The notes under the pieces were generated by a model. It had not been told where the DNA came from, searched no databases, and saw only the letters and a program-made list of their open reading frames with translations. A DNA stretch of 62,789 bases. It comes from Nitrospinaceae bacterium. Lineage in GTDB: Bacteria; Nitrospinota; Nitrospinia; Nitrospinales; Nitrospinaceae. Position 1 is the stretch's first letter, and each line of letters starts with the position of its first letter. This document shows positions 52,876 through 61,769 of this stretch, piece by piece. The translations under genes were made by a program, and so were the position numbers. The stretch is from positions 1 through 62,789 of the forward strand of contig JAJDBJ010000061.1 of the NCBI GenBank assembly GCA_029261395.1, read 5' to 3'.

Positions 52876-53062
52876 TGGTCTTTAATTTCACCTTAAAATG
52901 GAAAAGAAGGCATCATACCCATAAATATTGAATATTACTATTTCTTTCAGAATCCTGGAAAAATAAAATTAAACCGGATTCCACCCCCATATCGGCTAAA
53001 ATATTTGAAAATTATGCCGATACGAAGATATGACTCGAAAACCCTGCTCCCCTTCTTTAAGA

Positions 53063-55525
53063 ATGCTGACATTGTATCAAAAACCCGTGGCATATAGCGT
53101 CCTAATACTGCTCCTGATAACCGGATGGGGTTGCCAAAATACGTCCACAACTCCCGGCAAGCGCAAGGCGACGATCGCCCAGCGCTTCGAAAAGTCCAAG
53201 GTCACAGACGAGCAACCATCCAAAGCCACCACTCCGGCTAAAACCGAGGCGGTCAAAGACGAGCAACCGGCCAGGAAAACAACTCTTTTCAATCGTCGCA
53301 ACGGCAAATCCCAGCAACAGTCGATGAATGCTGTCATCACTTCTGCTCCGGAAATCAGCACCCCAAAATCCCAATTGGATCTCGAATTCGCCATCGAACA
53401 ATTCAAAGCCAATCAGTTTGAGGTGGCGGAGCACTACCTTAAAAAGTCATTGATCACATCACCGGATAATCCCAAAACCATCCGATTTCTACCCTGGGCC
53501 TATTTTTTTCAAAAACGATACGACAAAGCCCTCATCGCTTTCGAAAGCGCTCATACCCATTTCCCCAAAGACGCGGAACCCTTGATCGGGATGGGATGGT
53601 CCTACGTCGCGATGAAATTTTATGAGCGGGCTCTGGAGAAATTCAAGCAGGCGGAATCCCTGTCACCCGATTCTCATGAAGCCCATAAGGGGCTCGGCTT
53701 TTGCAACCTCTTCCTCGCCAGGGAGAAAGCCGCGCAATTTCATTTCAAGAAAATCTATCTGTTTGGAGAACGCGACGATCTCGAAGACCAATGGGACCAA
53801 TGGCGACAAGGCCTACCCGGCAAACCGGTGGAAGTAGCGCCTTCCCACATTCGAGTCGCGTCCCTGTTCACCCTTGGGATCGATGCGCCCCGTTACCGCA
53901 GTATGTTGTCGGTGTATCCGGATTATCGACCGGGGCATTACCCGGCACTGGAAGATGCCTGGCGCCTGTACCGCAAAAAACTTTTCAAAAGAGCTTTAGT
54001 CGCTTTTCAAAGTCTGCCTCAGGAAATCGCGCACAGCCTGGACGCACGTAACGGATTGGCCTGGAGTCTCCTGAAAACCGACAACCTGATCGGAGCGGAA
54101 ACAATATTCAATGAGACCTGGAAACAACGCGGCCGGTTCATCGGAACCGAACTGGGGATTCTCGAAGTCAAAAAAAGCCTTCAAGCCAAAGCCTCGGTGG
54201 CCAAACATTATTTTGATATCCATAAATACCGTATCGCAGAGAAAAAATTTACACAACTGAACCAAAGTTATCCCGACTGGTCCTATCCGCACAGCGCATT
54301 GGGCTGGATCGCCCTCAAACGCAATCACGAGGATGAGGCTCTGAAGCGATTCGAAACCGCACTCGACAAGGACCCCAAGGAACCCACAGCTCTGGAAGGC
54401 ATGCGTCATTTAAGCGGAACGCTGGTTTCCAAGTTGTATCAGGCCGACCAGAAAATGAGAAAGGGGGACTACAAAAACGCCTCCTATCTGTACTTCGACT
54501 ATATTGAAGAAAACCAGTCCGGTCCCTCCATGACGTTTGCACTGGCAAAGGCCTACAGCGGCCTGGGATTCAGCCAGATCGGCAAAAAGCAATACCAACT
54601 GGCCATCCAGAATTTCGAAAAGATACGGGTGCGGCAGGAATACGAATCGCATTGGACCAAGGGATTGGGAATGGCGTATTACCACCTCGGCCAATATGAG
54701 GAGGCGGCTAAAAATTTAATTGTCGCCGACACCCTCATACCCGATCAGAAGACAATCGTTTACAAACTGGACTGGAGTATTTTGAGAAGTTGGGACACGG
54801 AAATCGCCAAGGAATACTTCCTGGCCAAAGTTCGACGCAAACCCCTGAGAGCTTCCGCCTACATGGCGATCGGTTGGATCGAATATCAACACGGCGATCC
54901 CGACCTGGGAGTCGAGTATTTCTTGAAGGCGATCTCGCTCGATCCCGAAATTGCGGCGTCGGACGATTTCAAAAGTATTCTGGATAAGGAACGGTTCGGC
55001 TGGCAGGTCTACAACCACATCGGCTGGGCGTATTACCATCGCAACAAGTCCGAAGACTCCATCAAAATGTTCAACACCGCACTGGCATCCCAGTCGCGAT
55101 CCTCGGAAGCCCTGAAAGGTCTGGGATACAACTTTCACAAGATGAAACAATGGGAAGAAGCGGAGGCTCACCTCAAACGAAGCCTCAAGAGAAATCCCAA
55201 CACCCACCCCGTCACTGAAAAAAACCGAGGCAGTGAACCCGGCCTAAAAATCGACATCGTGACCAGCGCCCGCACCAAACTGGCGCGCACGTTACTCCAG
55301 CAGAAAAAGTACAAGGAAGCCCTGGAACATTGGCTGACGGCATTGAACCAGCATCGGGACTGGCCGGAGGTGTACGACGGACTGGGATGGACTTATCTAA
55401 ACCTCAACCGGCTGGCGGAGTCCCGGGAAGCCTTCAATCGGGCGATCCAGCATCAGCCCCTCAATCCGCTGAGCCACAAAGGACTGAATGAGGTCAAATA
55501 CCGCCTCGCTCTGAAAAGCATGTAA
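53063..55525 (+). CDS. Large TPR-repeat lipoprotein
   Basis: 820 residues from the ATG at 53063; the ATG at 53030 would add 11 residues and cannot be excluded. Lipobox ITGWGC. A Lys/Thr-rich linker of about 75 residues is followed by at least twelve TPR units, such as AEHYLKKSLITSPDNPKTIR, GMGWSYVAMKFYERALEKF, GLGFSQIGKKQYQLAIQNFE and IGWAYYHRNKSEDSIKMFN. It lies divergent to the SUMF1-fold lipoprotein. Likely a membrane-anchored scaffold of an outer-envelope complex. Confidence 0.85.
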   Translation: MLTLYQKPVAYSVLILLLITGWGCQNTSTTPGKRKATIAQRFEKSKVTDEQPSKATTPAKTEAVKDEQPARKTTLFNRRNGKSQQQSMNAVITSAPEISTPKSQLDLEFAIEQFKANQFEVAEHYLKKSLITSPDNPKTIRFLPWAYFFQKRYDKALIAFESAHTHFPKDAEPLIGMGWSYVAMKFYERALEKFKQAESLSPDSHEAHKGLGFCNLFLAREKAAQFHFKKIYLFGERDDLEDQWDQWRQGLPGKPVEVAPSHIRVASLFTLGIDAPRYRSMLSVYPDYRPGHYPALEDAWRLYRKKLFKRALVAFQSLPQEIAHSLDARNGLAWSLLKTDNLIGAETIFNETWKQRGRFIGTELGILEVKKSLQAKASVAKHYFDIHKYRIAEKKFTQLNQSYPDWSYPHSALGWIALKRNHEDEALKRFETALDKDPKEPTALEGMRHLSGTLVSKLYQADQKMRKGDYKNASYLYFDYIEENQSGPSMTFALAKAYSGLGFSQIGKKQYQLAIQNFEKIRVRQEYESHWTKGLGMAYYHLGQYEEAAKNLIVADTLIPDQKTIVYKLDWSILRSWDTEIAKEYFLAKVRRKPLRASAYMAIGWIEYQHGDPDLGVEYFLKAISLDPEIAASDDFKSILDKERFGWQVYNHIGWAYYHRNKSEDSIKMFNTALASQSRSSEALKGLGYNFHKMKQWEEAEAHLKRSLKRNPNTHPVTEKNRGSEPGLKIDIVTSARTKLARTLLQQKKYKEALEHWLTALNQHRDWPEVYDGLGWTYLNLNRLAESREAFNRAIQHQPLNPLSHKGLNEVKYRLALKSM

Positions 55526-55625
55526 AAATAGTAGGATTCGGTAGGGAACTGTGAATAGATTGTGAGTTAAATGTGGATAAAACCCGGAGAAAAGCTCTAA
55601 GTCTCAATAATTCAGAAGAATTCCG

Positions 55626-55654
55626 TTGACAACCCAGAGCAATTGAAATAAAGT
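55626..55654 (+). promoter_or_regulatory. Orphan promoter in the 278-base gap before acs
   Basis: TTGACA, 17 bases, TAAAGT. No plus-strand gene follows before acs ends on the other strand; it might drive a small RNA antisense to the acs 3' end. Nothing else is evident in this gap. Confidence 0.3.
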
Positions 55655-55803
55655 AATTTCTTCCAATAAACAAGCGTTCAATACATTTGGGGGAGGAAGG
55701 GGGATGTTTCCTTTTCCATCAGCCCGCGAAGAATCCTGGATAGAGACTACTTGATCCACGATTCCTTATAGGTCCCTGCGCTAAATCCTGCCTTCGTTTT
55801 TTT

Positions 55804-57771
55804 CTAAACTCCCCGGTACGTTGATTTCAACTGCTCCACCACCGATGGGTCCGCCAGCGTCGAAATATCACCCAATTGATCCGCTTCATTCGCGGCAATC
55901 TTTCGCAAGATGCGCCGCATGATTTTACCCGACCGGGTTTTGGGGAGTCCCGGTGCCCAATGAATGACATCCGGCGCGGCAATGGGACCGATTTCTTTCC
56001 GGACAAACACGATGAGTTCTTTTTTCAACTCGTCCGTATACTCGACCCCGTCCATCAGGGTCGTATAGGCATAGATGCCCTGCCCTTTGATATCATGCGG
56101 GAATCCAACCACTGCCGCTTCCGCCACTTTTTCGTGAAGCACCAGAGCCGACTCCACTTCCGCCGTGCCCATGCGGTGACCCGAAACGTTGATGACGTCG
56201 TCCACCCGTCCGGTCACCCAATAATAGCCGTCCTCATCCCGGGTACTGCCATCGCCGGTAAAATAATAACCGGGGTACATCTTGAAATAGGTTTCCTCGA
56301 ACCGATCATGATCGCCATACAAAGTGCGCATTTGTCCCGGCCAGGGTTCCTTGAGTGCCAGCACACCGGAAACACCGTTGCCTTCCACCACCTTGCCGGT
56401 TTCAGGCTCGATGATCACGGGCTTCACTCCAAAAAATGGAAACGTCGCGGAGCCGGGTTTGGCCGGCGTACAGCCCGGTAGCGGAGTGATCAGGATACCG
56501 CCCGTCTCCGTCTGCCACCAGGTATCGACAATGGGGCATCGGCCCCGGCCAATATGTTTGTAGTACCACCGCCAAGCTTCGGGATTGATCGGTTCGCCGA
56601 CCGATCCCAGAACTTTCAGCGTGGTCAGATTGTATTTGGAAGGAATTTCATCACCATGTGACATCAAAGCCCGGATCGCCGTTGGCGCCGTATAGAACTG
56701 CGTCACCTTGTGGCGGTCCACCACATCCCAGAACCGTCCGGCATCCGGATACGTGGGGATGCCTTCGAACATGAGAGTCGTGGCACCGTTCGCCAGGGGA
56801 CCGTAAATAATATACGAGTGGCCCGTCACCCAACCGATATCAGCCGTACACCACCAGATGTCGCCATCGTGATAATCGAAAATATATTTGTGGGTGAGTG
56901 CGACAAAAATCATGTAGCCGCCGATATTGTGCTGGACGCCTTTCGGTTTGCCCGTCGACCCTGAGGTGTACAGGATAAAAAGCGGGTCCTCGGCATCCAT
57001 GACTTCGGGTTCGCAATCGTTGTCTACGATTGCCATCTCGTCTTCCCACCAGGTGTCCCGCCCGGCTGTCATAGAGGTTTCGATCTTATCGCCAACGTGT
57101 TTGGCTACGATGCAGGATTGTACCGTCACCCCTCCATTTTTGGCGAGTTCGATAGCCTTATCGACATTGGTTTTCAGAGCGACCGACTTGCTTCCGCGAT
57201 AGGAGCCGTCAGCGGTCACCACTACGGTACAGGTCGAATCGACAATGCGGTCGGCCAGCGCCGTCGGTGAAAATCCTCCGAAGACGATGGAATGAATCGC
57301 TCCGATGCGGGCACAGGCCAGCATGGCCACCGCCAGCTCTGGAACCATCGGCATATAAATGGAAACCCGGTCGCCCTTCTTGACGCCATGTTTTTTAAGA
57401 ACATTGGCGAACCGGCACACCTGGTCCAACAATTCCTTATAGGTCAGGCTCCGGGTTTCTCCCGGCTCGTTGCCTTCCCAGAGTATGGCTGTCTGATCGC
57501 CTCGGGTTTCGATATGGCGGTCCAGGCAATTGACCGTGATGTTGGTCTTGGCGCCCTGAAACCATTCGATGAAGATATTTCCTTTTCTAACGTCGTAATT
57601 AAAATCCCGAACCTTGTCCCATTTTTTAAACCAGATAAACTGCTCCGCCTGCTCCGCCCAGAATCCTTCCGGGTCCTTTATAGATCGCTCGTACATCTCC
57701 CGATACTGATCCATGTTCTGAATCCAGGCGGTTTCCGAAACGGTTGAAGGCGGGTTGTATATATCGCTCAT
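55804..57771 (-). CDS. acs: Acetyl-CoA synthetase
   Basis: 655 residues. [17 protein letters not shown] is the phosphate loop (ATP-binding); [13 protein letters not shown] the A5 motif; [20 protein letters not shown] the hinge; and [17 protein letters not shown] has the catalytic and acetyl-regulated Lys. Activates acetate to acetyl-CoA. GAGGAG before the start overlaps the end of the DUF1566 gene, 14 bases upstream, so the two are cotranscribed. Confidence 0.96.
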   Translation of the reverse strand: MSDIYNPPSTVSETAWIQNMDQYREMYERSIKDPEGFWAEQAEQFIWFKKWDKVRDFNYDVRKGNIFIEWFQGAKTNITVNCLDRHIETRGDQTAILWEGNEPGETRSLTYKELLDQVCRFANVLKKHGVKKGDRVSIYMPMVPELAVAMLACARIGAIHSIVFGGFSPTALADRIVDSTCTVVVTADGSYRGSKSVALKTNVDKAIELAKNGGVTVQSCIVAKHVGDKIETSMTAGRDTWWEDEMAIVDNDCEPEVMDAEDPLFILYTSGSTGKPKGVQHNIGGYMIFVALTHKYIFDYHDGDIWWCTADIGWVTGHSYIIYGPLANGATTLMFEGIPTYPDAGRFWDVVDRHKVTQFYTAPTAIRALMSHGDEIPSKYNLTTLKVLGSVGEPINPEAWRWYYKHIGRGRCPIVDTWWQTETGGILITPLPGCTPAKPGSATFPFFGVKPVIIEPETGKVVEGNGVSGVLALKEPWPGQMRTLYGDHDRFEETYFKMYPGYYFTGDGSTRDEDGYYWVTGRVDDVINVSGHRMGTAEVESALVLHEKVAEAAVVGFPHDIKGQGIYAYTTLMDGVEYTDELKKELIVFVRKEIGPIAAPDVIHWAPGLPKTRSGKIMRRILRKIAANEADQLGDISTLADPSVVEQLKSTYRGV

Positions 57772-57785
57772 GAAGAAAACTCCTC

Positions 57786-58211
57786 TTATTTATGTATACG
57801 TACGGCCCGGGTGGCTTCGGCCAAAGTCCATAACCCGTCGGGATGCTCAAGCTCCTTGTCCCGTAATTTCAAAACCCAGGTGCGCATGCGTCCATCCACC
57901 TGTTTTGCGATCATCGAAAAGCCACAACCGCTGGCGAATTTATCGCTGATGTGTATGGTCTTGCCGAACTTGTCAGTTTGTGAAAAGGATTCATCATACA
58001 AAGACAACATTTCCTCTTTGGAGGGCAAACGCCAATCGTCATATCCCGCAAACTTGTTCTCTCTAAGTTCGCGAGCGTAATCCACGGCCTCCTGATAATT
58101 AACCCATTTTTTCAGATCAATCATGGAGTCTGTTTTCTTCCACATCAATCCCGTTTCATGGTCGGTAACCGTTTCATCACCATTATCGACAAATCGTTCC
58201 TGTTCGGTCAT
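57786..58211 (-). CDS. DUF1566 (Lcl C-terminal domain-like) protein
   Basis: 141 residues from the ATG at 58211 ([11 protein letters not shown]). The family's core pattern is present: [53 protein letters not shown] and [20 protein letters not shown]1566 proteins are usually secreted adhesive or surface proteins, but here there is no signal peptide. It lies directly before acs in the same operon, an unexplained pairing. Confidence 0.82.
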   Translation of the reverse strand: MTEQERFVDNGDETVTDHETGLMWKKTDSMIDLKKWVNYQEAVDYARELRENKFAGYDDWRLPSKEEMLSLYDESFSQTDKFGKTIHISDKFASGCGFSMIAKQVDGRMRTWVLKLRDKELEHPDGLWTLAEATRAVRIHK

Positions 58212-58333
58212 AAAGTCACACCTGATTCCTGTAAAGCTTTTGGGTTTAAAATCACGGTAGAGAATATCATTATAAAAACGCCAATTCAAAAGTTCTTCCC
58301 CTTTTCGGACATTTATGAAATAAAATCGATTTC

Positions 58334-58744
58334 ATGACTGCAAACCCGGAGGAACTGCCTCCCTTAAAAATTCTATTGAACCAACTGGACTGGAACCTGC
58401 AATGGCTCCAGCAGATGAAGAAGAACGAACTGACGGATTATTACCGGGATGCCGCGCTTCAGCGTTTTAAGTTCACTTTCAGTACAGCAGTGAAATGTAT
58501 CCGGGCTGGTGCCCTGAAGCAGAATATAACCTGTGAGTCACCGGAGGAATGCTTTGCGCTGGCGGAGCGCGTGGGGTGGTTGCCGGAGGGTACGGCATGG
58601 CAAAGCATGATAGAGGACCACGAAAAGATGAAGCCGGAGTCGGCCTCTCAAAATGCCAATGCTATTTTCGCCAACCTCGAACAATACCGCGAACAACTCA
58701 AAACATTGTTCGACCGGCTTTCGGAACTGGAACAAAACTCATAA
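58334..58744 (+). CDS. HEPN-like nucleotidyltransferase substrate-binding protein (degenerate)
   Basis: 136 residues, all helical: QRFKFTFSTAVKCIRAGALK, SPEECFALAERVGWLPEGT, WQSMIEDHEKMKPESASQNA, FANLEQYREQLKTLFDRLSE. This is the HI0074 layout (LQRFxFTFxxAWK, MLEDRNxxxHxY), but the Arg-x4-6-His catalytic motif of HEPN RNases is DHEKMKPES here, with no Arg and no final His. No MNT partner is adjacent. It ends six bases into rdgB's stop on the opposite strand. Confidence 0.68.
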   Translation: MTANPEELPPLKILLNQLDWNLQWLQQMKKNELTDYYRDAALQRFKFTFSTAVKCIRAGALKQNITCESPEECFALAERVGWLPEGTAWQSMIEDHEKMKPESASQNANAIFANLEQYREQLKTLFDRLSELEQNS

Positions 58745-59296
58745 CTGGCTTTTGAGTGATTCAAACGCCTGCCGGCGATGGGACCGCGCATTTTTTTCTG
58801 TGGCGCTCATTTCGGCATAGGTCCGGGTTTCTCCATCGGGGACAAAAATCACATCCCAGCCGAACCCCTGGCTTCCCCGAATATCGGGAGCAATCGTTCC
58901 GGACACCCTGCCCTCTCCGATGACCATCGTTGTGCCGTCGTACACGGCGGCCAGACAAACTGCCTCAGCCTGACGGTTTTCGAACGATTCCAGCATTTTC
59001 AGCATGCCCTGACACCCGACACTCTTTTCGAACCATTTGACCAGAGCGCCCGGTAGACCGTTCCAAGCGGTAAAGATCAGCCCCGAATCCTCCACCAGGA
59101 CCGGACATTTGAATTCGCGCCAGGCTTCCATCACCTTGTGCTCGACCAGTTGGCGGATATCGTTGGTTTGAATTTCGTGCAGGTGGTCGGCTGTCCCCTG
59201 CTCCATACTGATTCCAAGAATTTCCTCGGCTTCGCGGAGTTTGTTGGGATTGCCGGTGACAAACTTCAATTGCTTCCAGATGGCATGATGCTTCAT
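58739..59296 (-). CDS. rdgB: Non-canonical purine NTP pyrophosphatase (RdgB/HAM1)
   Basis: 185 residues. FVTGNPNKLREAEEILG is the NTP-binding start, VLVEDSGLIFTAWNGLPGA the substrate site, and QGFGWDVIFVPDGETRTYAE the metal-binding part; SHRRQAF ends the family. Removes dITP/XTP to prevent mis-incorporation. It converges with the HEPN-like gene, the stop codons overlapping by six bases. Confidence 0.9.
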   Translation of the reverse strand: MKHHAIWKQLKFVTGNPNKLREAEEILGISMEQGTADHLHEIQTNDIRQLVEHKVMEAWREFKCPVLVEDSGLIFTAWNGLPGALVKWFEKSVGCQGMLKMLESFENRQAEAVCLAAVYDGTTMVIGEGRVSGTIAPDIRGSQGFGWDVIFVPDGETRTYAEMSATEKNARSHRRQAFESLKSQL

Positions 59297-59401
59297 AATG
59301 CTCGACTCATCCCGAATCCGGTTGACTGGCGATCGTCTTGCCGTAACCCGGTTCGTGTGATATAAATTTGGCCTTTAATTTCCTACGAATCCAATACCGA
59401 A

Positions 59402-60214
59402 ATGAATCCAATTCTACAACGATCGTGGCTCTGGCTAGTTATCATAGTCCTTTGCGCCGGCGGATGCACCCGCATCTTCGAAAATGACCATGACGCCCAG
59501 GCCCGGAAGGCATTGCAGGATCTGATAGTCATCCAGGATCAATTCCATAAAGAGAACAACCGCTACGCCAAAAACCTGACGGAAATCCAAAAGTACAATT
59601 TAAAATATCACAACGGAATCGTTTATCTCGAAATCGAATCGGCCGGTAAAGACAAATACCGGGCCATCTCCCTGCCCGCAGAATCCATCACCGCGCGCGT
59701 GTTCGCTTACGACACCAGCCACGGTGGATATTACGAGATGGACGAGGAAGAGGTGGCGCAATACGTCCTGGGCGCTTTGAACCATATCCGCCAGGAAAAA
59801 AGAGAGAAAAAAGCGGCCGATTATTTGTCAATAGGAATGGTGGTTTGCCTTTTTTGGTTTGGCATGCGCATGCTCATCCGTTACAAAGACTCCAGAACGG
59901 GCTGGGTGTGGTGGCCTTATTTCTTATGTCTGGCACCCCTCGCCCTGGCCATGGTCACGCTCAATCACATGGGCATCACTGTCGCCCTCTCCACCGAATT
60001 GGCCATTGTTATGAGTACGGGGTTGGGAGTCTCCGTACTGTGCCTCATTCTGGCTGGTATTGGGTTAACCAAAATCCCTGCCAAAGGCGAACACCAAATA
60101 CTCCAGGCCATCGCCATCTGCACCATTCTCATCTCCCTGTTTAGCGGGGCGGTTGTGACCAAATCCTACTTTCTCTACTCTAAACCCAAAGTGAATACAC
60201 TGTATTTCAAATAA
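59402..60214 (+). CDS. Lipoprotein with pilin-like domain and four membrane helices
   Basis: 270 residues. Signal with lipobox (LCAGGC) then a small periplasmic region (ARKALQDLIVIQDQFHKENN, then YHNGIVYLEIESAGKDKY) with the helical and beta layout of the globular part of a type IV pilin, then four membrane helices (YLSIGMVVCLFWFGMRMLI, WPYFLCLAPLALAMVTL, STGLGVSVLCLILAGIGL, AIAICTILISLFSGAVVT). Not recognised as a named family. A combination of a lipid anchor and polytopic helices is odd, so the Cys may be coincidental. Confidence 0.6.
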   Translation: MNPILQRSWLWLVIIVLCAGGCTRIFENDHDAQARKALQDLIVIQDQFHKENNRYAKNLTEIQKYNLKYHNGIVYLEIESAGKDKYRAISLPAESITARVFAYDTSHGGYYEMDEEEVAQYVLGALNHIRQEKREKKAADYLSIGMVVCLFWFGMRMLIRYKDSRTGWVWWPYFLCLAPLALAMVTLNHMGITVALSTELAIVMSTGLGVSVLCLILAGIGLTKIPAKGEHQILQAIAICTILISLFSGAVVTKSYFLYSKPKVNTLYFK

Positions 60215-60458
60215 GGTCGACGACGAGGCGGCATGTGAGTAGACCCGATAGGAAAACTGATGGGCTCTGGGCCCACTGCTCCAGCGTTTGATAGGCGCGT
60301 GAGATTTCCTTGAACTTTTCTTCGGAAATCCGGTTCCCGGCGTTGCGGTCTGGCCGGAAAAAATACACAGGTGCCCCGGAAACGACGGCAAACAAATCCT
60401 CACTTGTTTTGGAACGGGAATCGAATGATAATACCCCCACAAGGAGTGATTCACCCAT
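60207..60458 (-). pseudogene. J-domain (DnaJ-like) remnant between two plus-strand genes
   Basis: An 83-codon frame whose middle (60273-60362) reads FRPDRNAGNRISEEKFKEIS then RAYQTLE, very like the J-domain HPDRN...EEKFKEI.EAYEVL, but with HPD changed to RPD. The first helices do not match and there is no ribosome binding site; the frame starts over the rlmN ATG and ends over the upstream gene's stop. Probably a decayed or chance J-like fragment. Confidence 0.4.
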
Positions 60459-61500
60459 GATTAATTTGATAGGTTATCCGGAAGAAAAGTTAAATCAGTT
60501 GTTTGCCGAATGGGGAGTACCCGCCTACCGGGTTCAGCAGGTGTTCAGCTGGATTTACCTCCACCGGGTTCAGCAGTTTTCGGAAATGACCAATCTTTCC
60601 AAGGATTTGAGAGCCCGCCTGGCGGAGCATTTTGTCATCGCACTGCCCAAAATTGCGGCCAAAACCCATTCGCAGGATGGCTCCATCAAATATCTGTTTG
60701 AGATGGATAACGGGGCCCAGGTCGAGAGCGTCTGGATGCCGGACGACACGCGTAAAACCCTGTGTATCTCCAGCCAGGTCGGTTGTCGGCTGGCTTGCTC
60801 GTTTTGCCTCACCGCCACCATGGGATTGAAAAGCAACCTGACGGCAGGGGAAATCATCGGGCAATGCCTGGCCGTGAACAATGACCAGCCGGAAGAGGGC
60901 CAAGTCACCAACATCGTGATGATGGGGATGGGCGAACCTCTCGACAACTATGAAGAAGTATGCGCCGCCCTGCGGTTGATGGCCTCCCCGCACGCGATGC
61001 GTATCTCCAACCGCAAGATCACTTTATCCACCTCCGGACTGGTCGACCGTATTCGGCAGTTTGCGCAGGAAAATATTCACGTCAACCTGGCCATCTCACT
61101 CAATGCCACGGAAAACGCGACGCGTAACCAGATCATGCCCATCAATAAAAAATATCCGATTGAGGCCCTGATGGATTGCCTGAAAAAATATCCATTAAAA
61201 CCCACTCGGCGGATTACTTTTGAGTATGTACTTTTGAAAGGCATTAACGATTCAGATGAAGATGCGGTGCGCCTGGGCAAACTGTTGAGTCAGGTCCGAT
61301 GCAAAATCAACCTCATCCCATTCAATGGTTACGAGGGCTCGCCCTACCAGCCGCCGTCGGAGGAACGCATCAAATCTTTCCAGAACTACTTGATCCAAAA
61401 GAAATTCTCCGCCTTTATCCGCAACAACCGAGGAACGGATATTTTAGGGGCCTGCGGCCAACTGGCGGCCCAGGCGATGACCGGCTCTCCGGCTCAGTGA
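60457..61500 (+). CDS. rlmN: 23S rRNA / tRNA adenine-C2 methyltransferase RlmN
   Basis: 347 residues from the ATG at 60457 (AAGGAG upstream); an ATG at 60310 would add 49 poorly conserved residues. The radical SAM cluster motif is CRLACSFC; N-terminal YPEEKLNQLFAEWGVPAYR and C-terminal NRGTDILGACGQLA (with the conserved Cys) are typical. It methylates A2503 of 23S rRNA and A37 of tRNAs. Confidence 0.94.
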   Translation: MINLIGYPEEKLNQLFAEWGVPAYRVQQVFSWIYLHRVQQFSEMTNLSKDLRARLAEHFVIALPKIAAKTHSQDGSIKYLFEMDNGAQVESVWMPDDTRKTLCISSQVGCRLACSFCLTATMGLKSNLTAGEIIGQCLAVNNDQPEEGQVTNIVMMGMGEPLDNYEEVCAALRLMASPHAMRISNRKITLSTSGLVDRIRQFAQENIHVNLAISLNATENATRNQIMPINKKYPIEALMDCLKKYPLKPTRRITFEYVLLKGINDSDEDAVRLGKLLSQVRCKINLIPFNGYEGSPYQPPSEERIKSFQNYLIQKKFSAFIRNNRGTDILGACGQLAAQAMTGSPAQ

Positions 61501-61618
61501 TTCATTTCACTCCACATTTTTAAAATAAAACACCCTCTTTTTTTCATCACAAAATACTCTTTTTTTGAAAGTTTGAAAGACACGTTAACCCACGTATTTT
61601 CCAGTATTTATAATTCAC

Positions 61619-61647
61619 TTGACTTTAAAAAACCGCTATGATATTTC
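61619..61647 (+). promoter_or_regulatory. Possible promoter of the bd-like oxidase gene
   Basis: TTGACT (61619-61624), 17 bases, TATTTC. The 269-base leader is A/T-rich and contains four CTCTTTTT repeats (61534-61680) and a CAGCCAGGCTG palindrome near 61690. Weak -10, so uncertain. Confidence 0.35.
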
Positions 61648-61769
61648 TCTACTCTTTTTGCAAGAGATGTTCTCTTTTTCTCCTGGTACAGCCAGGCTGA
61701 TTTATCAAAAGAATTAAACGCTTTTCAATTTAATTTATTCTCTGACCCTTTAACCCCAGGAACTCTGCG

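Noticed and set aside
52876-53062. Second Fur box or other repeat between the SUMF1 and TPR lipoprotein genes
   Set aside because: The A/T-rich gap has scattered ATAAAT words but no inverted hexamers at Fur spacing.
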